A stretch of 64,000 bases of DNA from an uncultured Prolixibacteraceae bacterium (GCA_937915865.1 CALGIG010000075.1:15999-79998), one strand, 5' to 3'; counted from the first letter of the stretch, positions 51,714 through 60,183 are shown. Notes: generated by a model from the letters alone, not told the origin. Made by a program: numbers and translations.

Positions 51714-53045
51714 TTAATATTCTTTTGTGATAGTGGCTCCTTTGAAGTAATGGAGCAAAATCTGGTCGTATTTATAACCTTTAGCACTCATCATCGCTGC
51801 TCCAATCTGGCAAAGACCAACTCCATGTCCCCAGCCAGCGCCCGTTAGTACAAACTGCATCGGAATGCCATTCTCAATACTCAGTTTTTCAACAACAAAA
51901 GCCGAACTATATAAATGTGACTCCGATAAAGTTTTGCGAATTTCAAGTTCTTTGCCAATAGTCAGTGAAAGTTTTGTTCCTACGATTTTCAATTTATTCA
52001 ATCTACCTGAAAACCCGCGTTGAACAGGGATCAAGTCTATGATATCACCAAAATCTCGTCCCGATTTACGGGCAATTAGTTCAGCCATATCTGCCTGATG
52101 ATAAACCAGTCTCCAACGGTAAAAATCAGTAGTTTCCTGGTCGTAATCATTTAAAACTTGCGACAATATTTTTTTATCGTGAGTATTGCAAAACGCTTCA
52201 GGAGAATTTCTTATCCATTTTTGAGCTGCCTCTTCATTCGTTAAATTAGCGTCAAAACCTTCCGGAAGAACTGGATTGTCGATAACCGGTTGTAAATAGG
52301 GATGAACCTCAGGTTCCCATACATTTTCAAATGTCTCGGAGATACCACCACAGCTTTTCGAGAAGCGGGCATCACAAATTTTACCATCGTGCATTATTAG
52401 TATTCCCCTTGTTTCGGCAATAGCCTGTTCAACCAGTGGGGTCGATTGCCGGGTTATTCCCTGGTATCGCTGGCAATGGTCGTCGGCACAAACATCGAAA
52501 TTGAGATGGTCTTCGCGGTCGTACCATCGGATATATTCGTTGTCCGACTCCGAAATACTTTGGTAAAGATTTTCAGATTGACGAATCGCCTTCCTTTTAT
52601 CTGTTTGCGCTAATAACCACGATCTGGAAATAATGGCATGGGCTTTTAAAAGTTCAATGTTACTTGTCGCATTCATTTCCGATGAAATAACACTCACCAG
52701 ATAATCCTCCAAAGGTAAAATATTGATAGCTGTAATCTTTTCATTTTCAATCCTTAATTCTAGTGAACCTTTAAATGTTTGATCCTCCTTACGTTCCCAG
52801 TGAAATTGAATTCCTATAGTAACATCGTTAAGTTCAAATGAAGTTTCATGATAGCGAACAGGCTCAAAAGTCAAAATGTCATCGTCAACTGGTTCATCGT
52901 TCAGCCAAATTCTGCCTTCGCAATAATTCACTTTTTGTATTCCTTCGTAAGGCATTCCATGGGGGGCCAACAGATATTTTCCATTGAGCCTGAAAATTAT
53001 TTCGGGTTGATACATAATACCTACCCTTATTTGTGGTTCTTGCAT
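51714..53045 (-). CDS. SpoIID/LytB-domain protein
   Basis: 443 residues from ATG 53045, which avoids overlap with the GNAT gene; ATG/GTG choices further up would overlap it. The SpoIID/LytB core is visible: AINILPLEDYLVSVISSEMNATSNIELLKAHAIISRSWLL, then VEQAIAETRGILIMHDGKICDARFSKSCGG, then GAGWGHGVGLCQIGAAMMSAKGYKYDQILLHYFKGATI. In sporulators SpoIID is a peptidoglycan lytic enzyme; Bacteroidota members are non-sporulating. No signal peptide is evident, which is odd for a wall enzyme. It is probably linked to peptidoglycan turnover with the AmpG-like permease. Confidence 0.85.
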   Translation of the reverse strand: MQEPQIRVGIMYQPEIIFRLNGKYLLAPHGMPYEGIQKVNYCEGRIWLNDEPVDDDILTFEPVRYHETSFELNDVTIGIQFHWERKEDQTFKGSLELRIENEKITAINILPLEDYLVSVISSEMNATSNIELLKAHAIISRSWLLAQTDKRKAIRQSENLYQSISESDNEYIRWYDREDHLNFDVCADDHCQRYQGITRQSTPLVEQAIAETRGILIMHDGKICDARFSKSCGGISETFENVWEPEVHPYLQPVIDNPVLPEGFDANLTNEEAAQKWIRNSPEAFCNTHDKKILSQVLNDYDQETTDFYRWRLVYHQADMAELIARKSGRDFGDIIDLIPVQRGFSGRLNKLKIVGTKLSLTIGKELEIRKTLSESHLYSSAFVVEKLSIENGIPMQFVLTGAGWGHGVGLCQIGAAMMSAKGYKYDQILLHYFKGATITKEY

Positions 53046-53056
53046 AAGCAGGTAAT

Positions 53057-53539
53057 TTATAGGCACAATTCCAGAACAGGGTAAACCGGTTCGCTAAATC
53101 CAAATTTACGATAAAGTTTTTCACCATCTTTAGATGTGTGAAGCGATATTTTGCTTATTCCTCTGTTATGTGCTTCATTAATTAATTGTTGTAAAATCAT
53201 AGCTGAAATGCCATTGCGGCGGGCACCTGGAATAGTGAACATGTTCAGAATGTCGCCTTCGAGATATGATGATTGGTTAAAATCGCCCGGAATTTTTTTG
53301 ATTACCATAGCTCCAAAGCTTAATATTTCTCCCTTAAGCTCAGCCAAATATGCAAAAAAACGGTTTTCAGTCAGAGCTTCTTTAAAATAAGCGTTAAGCT
53401 CTAATACCAGTTTCTGTTGGTACTCTTCCGATTGTTCTCCTTGAAGTTCAGTGAGATATGCTATTCTGTAGTTTGTGAGTAGCTCAACCTCGTCGAGCCC
53501 GATTTCCCTGATTTTAATATTAGATAGGTCAATTTGCAT
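53057..53539 (-). CDS. GNAT family N-acetyltransferase
   Basis: 160 residues from ATG 53539. Start IKIREIGLDEVELLTNYRIAYLTELQG; the acetyl-CoA-binding core is LNMFTIPGARRNGISAMILQQLINEAHNRGISKISLHTSKDGEKLYRKFGF, the GNAT A/B motif with an R-x-x-G-x type turn. The substrate is unknown. It ends 11 bp before the SpoIID start on the same strand, so it heads the SpoIID to permease run. Confidence 0.88.
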   Translation of the reverse strand: MQIDLSNIKIREIGLDEVELLTNYRIAYLTELQGEQSEEYQQKLVLELNAYFKEALTENRFFAYLAELKGEILSFGAMVIKKIPGDFNQSSYLEGDILNMFTIPGARRNGISAMILQQLINEAHNRGISKISLHTSKDGEKLYRKFGFSEPVYPVLELCL

Positions 53540-53793
53540 GGCTTTATTTTTATTTGTGGTGATATTGCATGGTTTGTTTTTACGGATGACTAACATAGTA
53601 ATTATTGACTTCTGTTTTGATGCTAATGAGCAGAAATTTCTGATAAATTAATTTCACTTCTTAAATCTATTTTGTTAAATCTTAGGTATTGCTTGATTTT
53701 TTTAATTTTTTGGTAATTGTATAATTAAATAAAGTGACCATATTTGAATGGATTTTCTTTATACTTTATAATAACAGGAGTAATCTTTTTATA

Positions 53794-54180
53794 ATGATAT
53801 CTTTTCTTTTGTCGGTACGCCGAAGTTTTAGGGTGACCTTTTTGCTTTTGTATGTTCTATGTGTTATCGCCCTTTCGTTGTTGCCTCCCAGTGATTTTCC
53901 TAAAGTTAAACTATTTCATGGGTTTGATAAAGTTATCCATTTTTTCATGTATTTTCCGCTCTCGGCATTACTTTGTTGGGTTTTTCGGGCTGAACGAAAA
54001 AAAGTGATGTTTTTTTTAATGTTTATTTCTGCAGTAGCTTGGGGCATGTTTATGGAAGTTATGCAGTTTGAAATGAGAATTGGACGTTCTTTTTCGTGGT
54101 ACGATGAACTGGCCAATATTTCAGGTATTATTTTGGGAACTTTCCTTTATTGGCTGTTTACTCGAAAATATGTTGATTGA
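53794..54180 (+). CDS. VanZ-like membrane protein
   Basis: 128 residues from ATG 53794; the frame opens upstream at GTG 53734 without a likely start. Four hydrophobic segments. VanZ pattern: VIALSLLPPSDFPKV, GFDKVIHFFMYFPLSALLCWVF, AVAWGMFMEVMQFEMRIGRSFSWYDELANISGIILGTFLYWL. VanZ-like proteins lower teicoplanin susceptibility in enterococci; in other bacteria their role is unknown. It is divergent from the GNAT gene and monocistronic. Confidence 0.85.
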   Translation: MISFLLSVRRSFRVTFLLLYVLCVIALSLLPPSDFPKVKLFHGFDKVIHFFMYFPLSALLCWVFRAERKKVMFFLMFISAVAWGMFMEVMQFEMRIGRSFSWYDELANISGIILGTFLYWLFTRKYVD

Positions 54181-54322
54181 AATATAATGATCGAGAAGCT
54201 GGTTCCAATTTTAAACAGAGTGAAATAAAAGTTTATCTTGATATTGGTTATTCTTTTTTTCTTAAAAGTATAGAGGTTATTTGTTTGATATTTAGTAGAT
54301 TAATTATATATCTATAATGAAG

Positions 54323-54353
54323 AAGGGCGGTTCTCAAAAAGAACCGCTCTTCT
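54323..54353. terminator. Hairpin between VanZ and the convergent phosphatase-family gene
   Basis: Stem GAAGGGCGGTTCT/AGAACCGCTCTTC with a 5-nt loop, one wobble pair and no strong T-run. It lies 7 bp downstream of the minus-strand gene's end and may stop either transcript. Confidence 0.45.
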
Positions 54354-54359
54354 ATTGGG

Positions 54360-55373
54360 TTAATGTACTAACATTTTAAAATAGACAGGGAAGTGGTCGC
54401 TAACTCCTCCAACGTATTTATTTCCTACATACGTACGGTTTGGCGTGTTATCTCCATTTTTATTTTTAAAAATCATCCAGTCAGAGTTATAAATGAAACC
54501 TTTCCCGCTTTCTACTCTGATTTTCGTACTTTTTAGTATCGACTCAGAGATAACCAGGTTATCGAGCATATTCCAGTTGCTGTTAAAATAATACGTTCCT
54601 TTACCGGAGTTATCATCGGGAATCATAAGATTAACCAGCTTTGCTTTTGATTCTGGCGCTTGCGCTCCCAATGTTTCCTTAAGGCTTTTGTTCGTTGGTT
54701 CATCATTCATATCTCCCATAATTATGATGTTGGCATTTATGTCGGAACCTAAAATTTCGTCAACTTTCTTTTTTAACACCGAGGCAGCCAGAATTCGTTT
54801 AGGTTCAGTCTTTTCATCTCCTCCAATGCGCGATGGCCAATGGTTCACAAATAAATGAACAATTTTATTCCTGATTTTCCCGGTTACATGCAAAATATCA
54901 CGGGTTTTAAACTCTGGGTCGTCGGGGAATGTAACAGGTAAAACCTCGTGCGTTACTTCCTTAAATGCATCTTTACGATAAATTAGTGCAACATCAATTC
55001 CTCTGTAGTCGGGGCTTTCTTCATGTATAATTCCGTATTTACCTTTTAGATTTTCTGTGTTTACTAAATCAACTAAAACCTGTTGATTCTCAACTTCAAC
55101 TAAACCAATAATTTCGGGTAATTCCTGTGGATTAATTTCTGTGATAACCTTACTAATATCATTCAGCTTTTTCAGGTATTTTTCATTATCCCACTTTTTT
55201 TCACTTGTTGGAAGGAATTCCTCATCTGGAATTTTAGGATCATCTGCTGTGTCATATAAATTCTCAACGTTGTACGACATTACTGTGTATTCATGACGAA
55301 GCGTTTTTTTTACTGAGGAGCATGACGTTAGCCAAACAACACAAAGAAAAAATAAACCTGTTTTTAATTTCAT
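54360..55373 (-). CDS. Endonuclease/exonuclease/phosphatase-family lipoprotein
   Basis: 337 residues with a lipoprotein signal (LFFLCVVWLTSCSS, Cys18). The EEP fold is clear: YTVMSYNVENLYDTADDP (metal-binding Asn/Glu), IIGLVEVENQQVL, YRGIDVALIYRKDAF, LFVNHWPSRIGGDEKTEPKR, IIIMGDMNDEPTNKS and GGVSDHFPVYFKM with the SDH catalytic motif. Members hydrolyse DNA, phospholipid heads or phosphoesters. A surface-anchored lipoprotein suggests nutrient phosphate or extracellular DNA use. Its start overlaps the HAD stop by four bases (ATGA). Confidence 0.88.
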   Translation of the reverse strand: MKLKTGLFFLCVVWLTSCSSVKKTLRHEYTVMSYNVENLYDTADDPKIPDEEFLPTSEKKWDNEKYLKKLNDISKVITEINPQELPEIIGLVEVENQQVLVDLVNTENLKGKYGIIHEESPDYRGIDVALIYRKDAFKEVTHEVLPVTFPDDPEFKTRDILHVTGKIRNKIVHLFVNHWPSRIGGDEKTEPKRILAASVLKKKVDEILGSDINANIIIMGDMNDEPTNKSLKETLGAQAPESKAKLVNLMIPDDNSGKGTYYFNSNWNMLDNLVISESILKSTKIRVESGKGFIYNSDWMIFKNKNGDNTPNRTYVGNKYVGGVSDHFPVYFKMLVH

Positions 55374-55978
55374 TTTCCTATAGTTACTTCATAATATTCA
55401 GTTACATCAACCACCATCATTCCGGCAGTTTGGGCTGCCCGGATACCAAGTATTCCATCTTCGAAGACTTCACAATCTGATGGTTTTATACCAATTCCGT
55501 CAGCACATTTAAGAAATGTTTCAGGATGAGGTTTAAAGTTTGACACATCCTCACTTGTTACCAAAACATCAAAATAGCCGTTTAACCCGATAATATCCAG
55601 TGTTTTTAAAGCTAATCTTCTGCAACCGCCTGTCCCAACAGCCATCGGAATCAATCCGTGGTATTTTTTTACTAAATCAGTTACTACCTTAATTTCAGGA
55701 GTATGGTGCATGTTGTTTTCAAATTCTTTTTCCTTTATGTCACCCATTTCTTTAGGAATTATGGTTGTTCCAAACATCTCGTTTAGCTTTTCTACTGTTG
55801 GGTACAATGGTACTCCTGCCAATTTTTCAAAAACTTCGGGTGTAAAATCAATTCCATATTTTGCCGCAGCATTTCTCCATGCAATGAAATGAATAGGCAT
55901 TGTATCGGCCAAAGTACCATCAAGGTCAAAAATCAATCCTTTTGCTTTTGGATTGATATCTAAATTAGTTTTAATCAT
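55370..55978 (-). CDS. HAD-superfamily hydrolase (beta-PGM-like)
   Basis: 202 residues from ATG 55978; a TTG at 56002 is the alternative. Motif I is LIFDLDGTLADTMPIHFIAW, motif II VGTGGCRRL, motif III the Lys in FKPHPETFLKC, and motif IV CEVFEDGILGIRAAQTAGM. A helical cap follows motif I. It is a cytoplasmic sugar-phosphate phosphatase or phosphomutase. It is translationally coupled to the lipoprotein phosphodiesterase-family gene that follows, which suggests a shared phosphate-scavenging role. Confidence 0.88.
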   Translation of the reverse strand: MIKTNLDINPKAKGLIFDLDGTLADTMPIHFIAWRNAAAKYGIDFTPEVFEKLAGVPLYPTVEKLNEMFGTTIIPKEMGDIKEKEFENNMHHTPEIKVVTDLVKKYHGLIPMAVGTGGCRRLALKTLDIIGLNGYFDVLVTSEDVSNFKPHPETFLKCADGIGIKPSDCEVFEDGILGIRAAQTAGMMVVDVTEYYEVTIGK

Positions 55979-56090
55979 TCTTTTCAGTTCTTGTTTTGCC
56001 AAAAATAGCCATTTGAATGTACAGAAAAGGGAATATTGTTTTTTGTTTTGCTAAAAATTAACACTTTTGTTGCGAAGCAAACTTTTTTCT

Positions 56091-56486
56091 ATGGGTTCAC
56101 TATCGGTATTCAGTTTAATAACCATCGTCCAGTATGTTTTGTTTGGCGGAATTATTCTTGTTTTGTTCGGCTGGTTCGAAAAGAAAGAGAAATTAGCTTT
56201 TGCAGCTAATGCTTTGTTTATTTTAATTGGCTTCTTTGCTATCTGGATTCTTTTTGCCAATATCATTGTATTTCAGGCAAATAGTAGTTCAACTATTTCC
56301 AAGGAAATGAAAACTTTAAGTTTATTAAAACTGAGTATCTGGTTTGCAGCTTTTAATTTAATCTCGCTATTGTTAGGAATTTTTAGAAACAAATACTATA
56401 AACCCACGCTTTTTATAGTTGTTCTGGCTGCCTTGTGTTTGTTTTTTATTGCCTTTAATTTATTACAAATACCAACTAATCAATAG
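56091..56486 (+). CDS. Four-helix membrane protein of unknown function
   Basis: 131 residues from ATG 56091; TTG 56067 is the alternative. Four hydrophobic segments: ITIVQYVLFGGIILVLFGWF, LFILIGFFAIWILFANIIVF, LSIWFAAFNLISLLLGIF and TLFIVVLAALCLFFIAFNLL. I recognise no family. It is divergent from the HAD hydrolase gene and is followed by a strong hairpin at 56498. Confidence 0.6.
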   Translation: MGSLSVFSLITIVQYVLFGGIILVLFGWFEKKEKLAFAANALFILIGFFAIWILFANIIVFQANSSSTISKEMKTLSLLKLSIWFAAFNLISLLLGIFRNKYYKPTLFIVVLAALCLFFIAFNLLQIPTNQ

Positions 56487-56497
56487 TATAAAAAAAT

Positions 56498-56526
56498 GAG
56501 TGCCGTGAAACTGGTTCACGGCACTC
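56498..56526. terminator. Perfect 12-bp hairpin after the membrane protein gene
   Basis: GAGTGCCGTGAA/TTCACGGCACTC with a 5-nt loop. The T-run is on the minus-strand side (seven T), whereas the plus strand continues AAAAAGTTTT. It is therefore a good hairpin but an atypical terminator for the plus-strand gene. Confidence 0.55.
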
Positions 56527-56708
56527 AAAAAGTTTTAAAACCATCTTTCTGTAACTTTCTTTACAGATGCATCTTGAGAAAATCCAAATAATCGAAAAAA
56601 TTGAGTTATAATGAGAAAACAAATACCAAAAAACTATAAAATTCGTTCTTTTTAGACCCTCTATCTTTTAAGGCTAATCTTCTTCGAATTTTATGTGACA
56701 AAACTAAT

Positions 56709-56756
56709 ATTAGAAAGTAATCTTCACAGTTAGAGGACAGTTAGAAAGTTATTAGA
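56709..56756 (+). promoter_or_regulatory. Direct repeats RTTAGA, 11-bp spacing (likely OmpR-type operator)
   Basis: ATTAGA 56709, GTTAGA 56729, GTTAGA 56740 and ATTAGA 56751. The last three start exactly 11 bp apart, one helical turn, as in OmpR/PhoB family binding sites. The last copy begins 43 bp before the -7 box of the OmpR-type regulator gene. Confidence 0.55.
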
Positions 56757-56793
56757 AATTCATTAAAAAGACTGTTAATTGATGATTGTATTA

Positions 56794-56801
56794 TAGTTTT
56801 G
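56794..56801 (+). promoter_or_regulatory. -7 box of the first two-component operon
   Basis: TAGTTTTG is an exact TAnnTTTG match. It predicts a transcript start near 56808, which fits the TTG start at 56825 and excludes the earlier TTG at 56786. Confidence 0.55.
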
Positions 56802-56824
56802 TCGTTAAATTAAATTGTTTTGTT

Positions 56825-57514
56825 TTGGAAACATGTATTTTGATTGTTGAAGATGAACTCCGGCTTGCCGAGATCATACAGAAGCAGTTACAAGAATCAG
56901 GATTTGATGCTGATATTGCAGCCGATGGTTACGTTGGCAAGAGAATGATTGAAAATAAAGAATATGATCTTGTTGTTCTCGATATTAATTTGCCTTTAAT
57001 GAATGGATATGAACTTTGCAAAGAGATACGTAAAAAGAACAGCAAAATACCCATCATAATGCTTACTGCTCTTGGAACTCCTGAAAATAAGTTAATAGGT
57101 TTTGAAGCAGGCGCCGATGATTATGTGCTTAAACCATTTGATTACAGGGAATTACTAGCGCGCATAAATGTTTTTCTAAAAAGGAAAAACATTGTTGTAC
57201 AGGAATCAAGAAAACTGAGTATTGCTGATTTTGAGATGGACCTGGATCAAAAAACAGCTACTCGTGCTGGTCAAAAAATTGATTTGACTTCGAAAGAATT
57301 CGCGCTCATGGAAACATTCCTTCGGAATAAGGATAAAATCCTTTCGCGTGAGTTCATCATCGAAAAGGTATGGGATCTCGATTTCGAAACAGGTACAAAT
57401 ATCATAGATGTGTATGTGAATTACTTGCGGAAGAAAATTGACAAAAATTTCGACCCCAAAATAATCCATACCAAATTTGGTTTTGGTTTCTATTGTAGCG
57501 AAAAAGAATTATAA
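56825..57514 (+). CDS. OmpR-family response regulator 1
   Basis: 229 residues from TTG 56825 (METCILIVEDE); no in-frame ATG lies near and the promoter lies between this and earlier TTG codons. Receiver domain: ILIVEDELRLAEIIQK, phospho-acceptor Asp53 in VVLDINLPLMNG, switch Thr in MLTALGTPE, and Lys in YVLKPFDYRELL. The winged-helix effector spans about 130-228 with LTSKEFALMETFLRNKDKILSREFIIEKVWD and TNIIDVYVNYLRKKID. It is very similar to regulator 2 at 60345. It is followed one base later by its kinase and is probably autoregulated through the 11-bp repeats. Confidence 0.93.
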   Translation: METCILIVEDELRLAEIIQKQLQESGFDADIAADGYVGKRMIENKEYDLVVLDINLPLMNGYELCKEIRKKNSKIPIIMLTALGTPENKLIGFEAGADDYVLKPFDYRELLARINVFLKRKNIVVQESRKLSIADFEMDLDQKTATRAGQKIDLTSKEFALMETFLRNKDKILSREFIIEKVWDLDFETGTNIIDVYVNYLRKKIDKNFDPKIIHTKFGFGFYCSEKEL

Positions 57515-57515
57515 A

Positions 57516-58886
57516 ATGAATATTAAAGCCAGATTATCACTTCAGTTTACAAGTATTGTTCTTGGAATACTTGTTTTCTTTTCTATTCTGGTTTATTACT
57601 TTTCGTTTACAAGTCAGCGCTCTAAGTTTAGGGATAGTTTGCTCGAAAAAGCTCAGAATACAGCTATTTTGTCAATTAATATTCAGGAAATAGACTCAAC
57701 TCTTCTGAAAAAAATTCATCAGACAACTCGTTCATTCGAAGCCGAAGAAATAGCGATTACCAATGAGTCGAATAAACTCCTTTATAGCAATAAGACTAAT
57801 CTGCTTACTCCCGATAAAATTATTAGCCACACATACAATTCAAGGGTAGCTTATTTTTCAATCGGCAGGAAAGATGGTGTCAGTTATGTCCATTTGGGTG
57901 ATAAGCAATATTATCATGTTTTTGTCTTAGCTCATGATCGTTATCGAGAAGAAAATCTGATTGAGCTGAAAAATATTCTGGTCTGGAGCATTTTGATTAG
58001 TGTTATTCTTTCGGTAACTGCTGCTTATTTCTTTTCAAAATCGGCGATAAAACCGATTTCAAACATTATTTCAAAAGTTAAAGAAATAAACTCGTCAAAA
58101 TTGAGTAACCGATTGGATGAAGGTAAACGTCAGGATGAAATAGAACAACTATCGATTACTTTTAATAATATGCTTTCCGATCTTGAGAAAGCGTTCAAAA
58201 GTCAGGATGAGTTCGTATCTCATGCCTCTCATGAGCTTAGAACACCACTTGCCATTATGATTGCAGAGTCAGATTATATCCTTAGCCGTTCGCGTGATAC
58301 GGAACAATATAAAAATCACTTGGCCGGGCTGGTTGAGGATCTTCGTAAAATGAATTCGCTTATTAATAGCTTGCTCGAATTGGCTCATCTAAACGGCAAT
58401 AAGGATGTTCAAATGACATCGGTTCGCATTGATGAATTGATTTTTAATACTATTAAATCGATAAAATCGAAATATCCTGGTCGAAAAATATTACCTAAAA
58501 TTGAATATCCTGATAATGAGAATGACTTAAATGTGCTTGGAAATCAAGGTTTTTTGGAAATTGCATTTAAAAATCTTTTTGAAAATGCCTGTAAATTTTC
58601 AACCTCTGATGTAGAAGTTGGAATTTCGATGGTTGATGGCTCTATTCGGGTCTCAATAGTCGATCAGGGAATAGGTATTCCCGAAGATCAAATAGGCAGT
58701 ATATTTAACGCATTTAATCGGTCGGATAATGTGAAATATATTGGAGGGTTTGGAATCGGACTTTCAATAGTGGCAAAGGTTCTGAAATTACATTCTATTG
58801 ATATTCAGGTTAACAGTGAATTGAATAAGGGAACTCAGTTCCTTTTGATTTTCCCTAAGCATGTTTTTAATGTCGAGTCGATTTAG
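57516..58886 (+). CDS. Sensor histidine kinase 1, partner of regulator 1
   Basis: 456 residues from ATG 57516, one base after the regulator stop. Transmembrane segments at about 12-32 and 155-175 flank a periplasmic sensor of about 120 residues with no named domain. HAMP spans about 177-230. HisKA has DEFVSHASHELRTPL with His239. HATPase_c has NLFENACKFS, DQGIGIPEDQIG and GFGIGLSIVAKVLKLHS. It signals to the adjacent OmpR-type regulator. Its last 20 bases overlap tail-to-tail with the nhaA gene, and both stop codons lie in the overlap. Confidence 0.92.
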   Translation: MNIKARLSLQFTSIVLGILVFFSILVYYFSFTSQRSKFRDSLLEKAQNTAILSINIQEIDSTLLKKIHQTTRSFEAEEIAITNESNKLLYSNKTNLLTPDKIISHTYNSRVAYFSIGRKDGVSYVHLGDKQYYHVFVLAHDRYREENLIELKNILVWSILISVILSVTAAYFFSKSAIKPISNIISKVKEINSSKLSNRLDEGKRQDEIEQLSITFNNMLSDLEKAFKSQDEFVSHASHELRTPLAIMIAESDYILSRSRDTEQYKNHLAGLVEDLRKMNSLINSLLELAHLNGNKDVQMTSVRIDELIFNTIKSIKSKYPGRKILPKIEYPDNENDLNVLGNQGFLEIAFKNLFENACKFSTSDVEVGISMVDGSIRVSIVDQGIGIPEDQIGSIFNAFNRSDNVKYIGGFGIGLSIVAKVLKLHSIDIQVNSELNKGTQFLLIFPKHVFNVESI

Positions 58887-60042
58887 GCTTTATTTTTCTA
58901 TTCTTCTTTAATGTTAAGAATAACCATGTAAATCCTAATATTCCTGAAGTACTTGAGGCTAACAGTATAGCGATCTTTGATTGATCAATAACCATGGCAT
59001 CGTCAAAAGCCAAAAGTGTTATGAAAATTGACATTGTAAATCCAATTCCGCCTAACATTCCGGCTCCAAAAATATTTTTCCATTTAATGTCGGAAGGCAA
59101 TGCACAAATGCCCAACAAAACTCCAATAAAAGCGAAAAGTGTAATTCCCAGAGGTTTTCCAATAATCAACCCCGACATGATACCCAAACTATTATTCTGT
59201 GTTAGCCCGGACGACCAACTATCAGACAAAACAATGCTGGTATTTGCAAGAGCAAAGACTGGTAATATCGCAAAAGCAACCGGTTTGTGCAGAAAATGTA
59301 GCACCCTATGCGACGGTGTTTTAGCCTTTCCATCTCCAAATGGAATGGCAAAGGCAAGTAAAACGCCTGTAATAGTTGCATGGACGCCAGAATGCAGCAT
59401 AAAATACCACATGGCAACTCCACCAACAAGATAGGGGATGAGGTTGTTTATTTTCATCCGGTTCAGGCTAATCAATATGCCCCAAATTCCTAATGCAATA
59501 AACAAATTGATTAGGCTTAGCGACTGTGTATAAAAAATGGCTATTACGATTATTGCCCCTAAATCGTCTATAACGGCCAATGCGGTAAGGAATACTTTTA
59601 ATGAAGTCGGGACTCTGTTTCCAAGTAATGACAAAATGCCAACAGCAAAAGCTATGTCGGTGGCCATTGGAATTCCGGCGCCAGCCTGTGCCTGACCACC
59701 CCAATTCAACGAAAGAAAAATGGCAGCCGGAATTAACATTCCTCCTAAAGCACCAACAATAGGTAAAGCAGCATTTTTTATGTTAGAAAGTTCACCCTGG
59801 TAAATTTCACGTTCTAATTCTAGTCCAATGAGCAAAAAGAAAATGGCCATTAAACCATCGTTGATCCAATGTGCTAAACTATGTCCGGCAACATCAGTAT
59901 GCCAAAAAGCATTATATCCCGACTGGAGCGAAGAGTTAGCAATTACAAGTGAAATAACAGTTGCTAGTACCAGTATTAAACCAGCTGTTTTCTCGTTTTC
60001 GAAAAACTCATTGAAGTATTTAGTTAATCTCATATCAACCAT
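58867..60042 (-). CDS. nhaA: Na+/H+ antiporter NhaA
   Basis: 391 residues, the NhaA length, with about 12 hydrophobic segments. The ion-binding Asp pair is at 159-160 in ALAVIDDLGAII, and the unwound helix IV has GIPMATDIAFAVGIL. LIGLELEREIYQGELSN is the helix II-III signature. It exports Na+ or Li+ in exchange for protons under salt or alkaline stress. It sits between two paralogous two-component pairs, tail-overlapping one. A tiny membrane peptide gene ends 27 bp upstream on the same strand. A second in-frame ATG three codons in is possible. Confidence 0.96.
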   Translation of the reverse strand: MVDMRLTKYFNEFFENEKTAGLILVLATVISLVIANSSLQSGYNAFWHTDVAGHSLAHWINDGLMAIFFLLIGLELEREIYQGELSNIKNAALPIVGALGGMLIPAAIFLSLNWGGQAQAGAGIPMATDIAFAVGILSLLGNRVPTSLKVFLTALAVIDDLGAIIVIAIFYTQSLSLINLFIALGIWGILISLNRMKINNLIPYLVGGVAMWYFMLHSGVHATITGVLLAFAIPFGDGKAKTPSHRVLHFLHKPVAFAILPVFALANTSIVLSDSWSSGLTQNNSLGIMSGLIIGKPLGITLFAFIGVLLGICALPSDIKWKNIFGAGMLGGIGFTMSIFITLLAFDDAMVIDQSKIAILLASSTSGILGFTWLFLTLKKNRKIKPKSTRH

Positions 60043-60069
60043 CCATTAATTACTCGGCAAAAATTTCCT

Positions 60070-60183
60070 CTATTTGTATAAGATTTCGGGAAAACCAAGC
60101 GCTTTTAAAATTACAAAAATGATAACTATCATAGCTATTACAACTAGAAAGCCATACTTGTTCATGAATCTATTCTCTTCCAT
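60070..60183 (-). CDS. Candidate 37-residue single-helix membrane peptide upstream of nhaA
   Basis: ATG 60183 to TAG 60070 on the minus strand. The product starts MEENRFMNKYGFL, has one strongly hydrophobic helix of about 18 residues (LVVIAMIVIIFVIL), and ends with a short polar tail (KALGFPEILYK). The charge pattern (polar start, basic residues inside) suits a single-pass protein. It lies 27 bp upstream of nhaA in the same direction and 160 bp from the divergent regulator 2. Small peptides that modulate transporters are known elsewhere; function here is a guess. It is short enough to be overlooked by gene callers. Confidence 0.45.
   Translation of the reverse strand: MEENRFMNKYGFLVVIAMIVIIFVILKALGFPEILYK

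Larger units (their letters stand above)
56487..56824 (+). other. Intergenic region upstream of the first response regulator
   Basis: 338 bp with no gene. It holds the hairpin at 56498, a small hairpin CTGTAA/TTACAG near 56550-56568, four RTTAGA words (three of them spaced by exactly 11 bp) at 56709-56756, and a -7 box at 56794. Confidence 0.7.
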
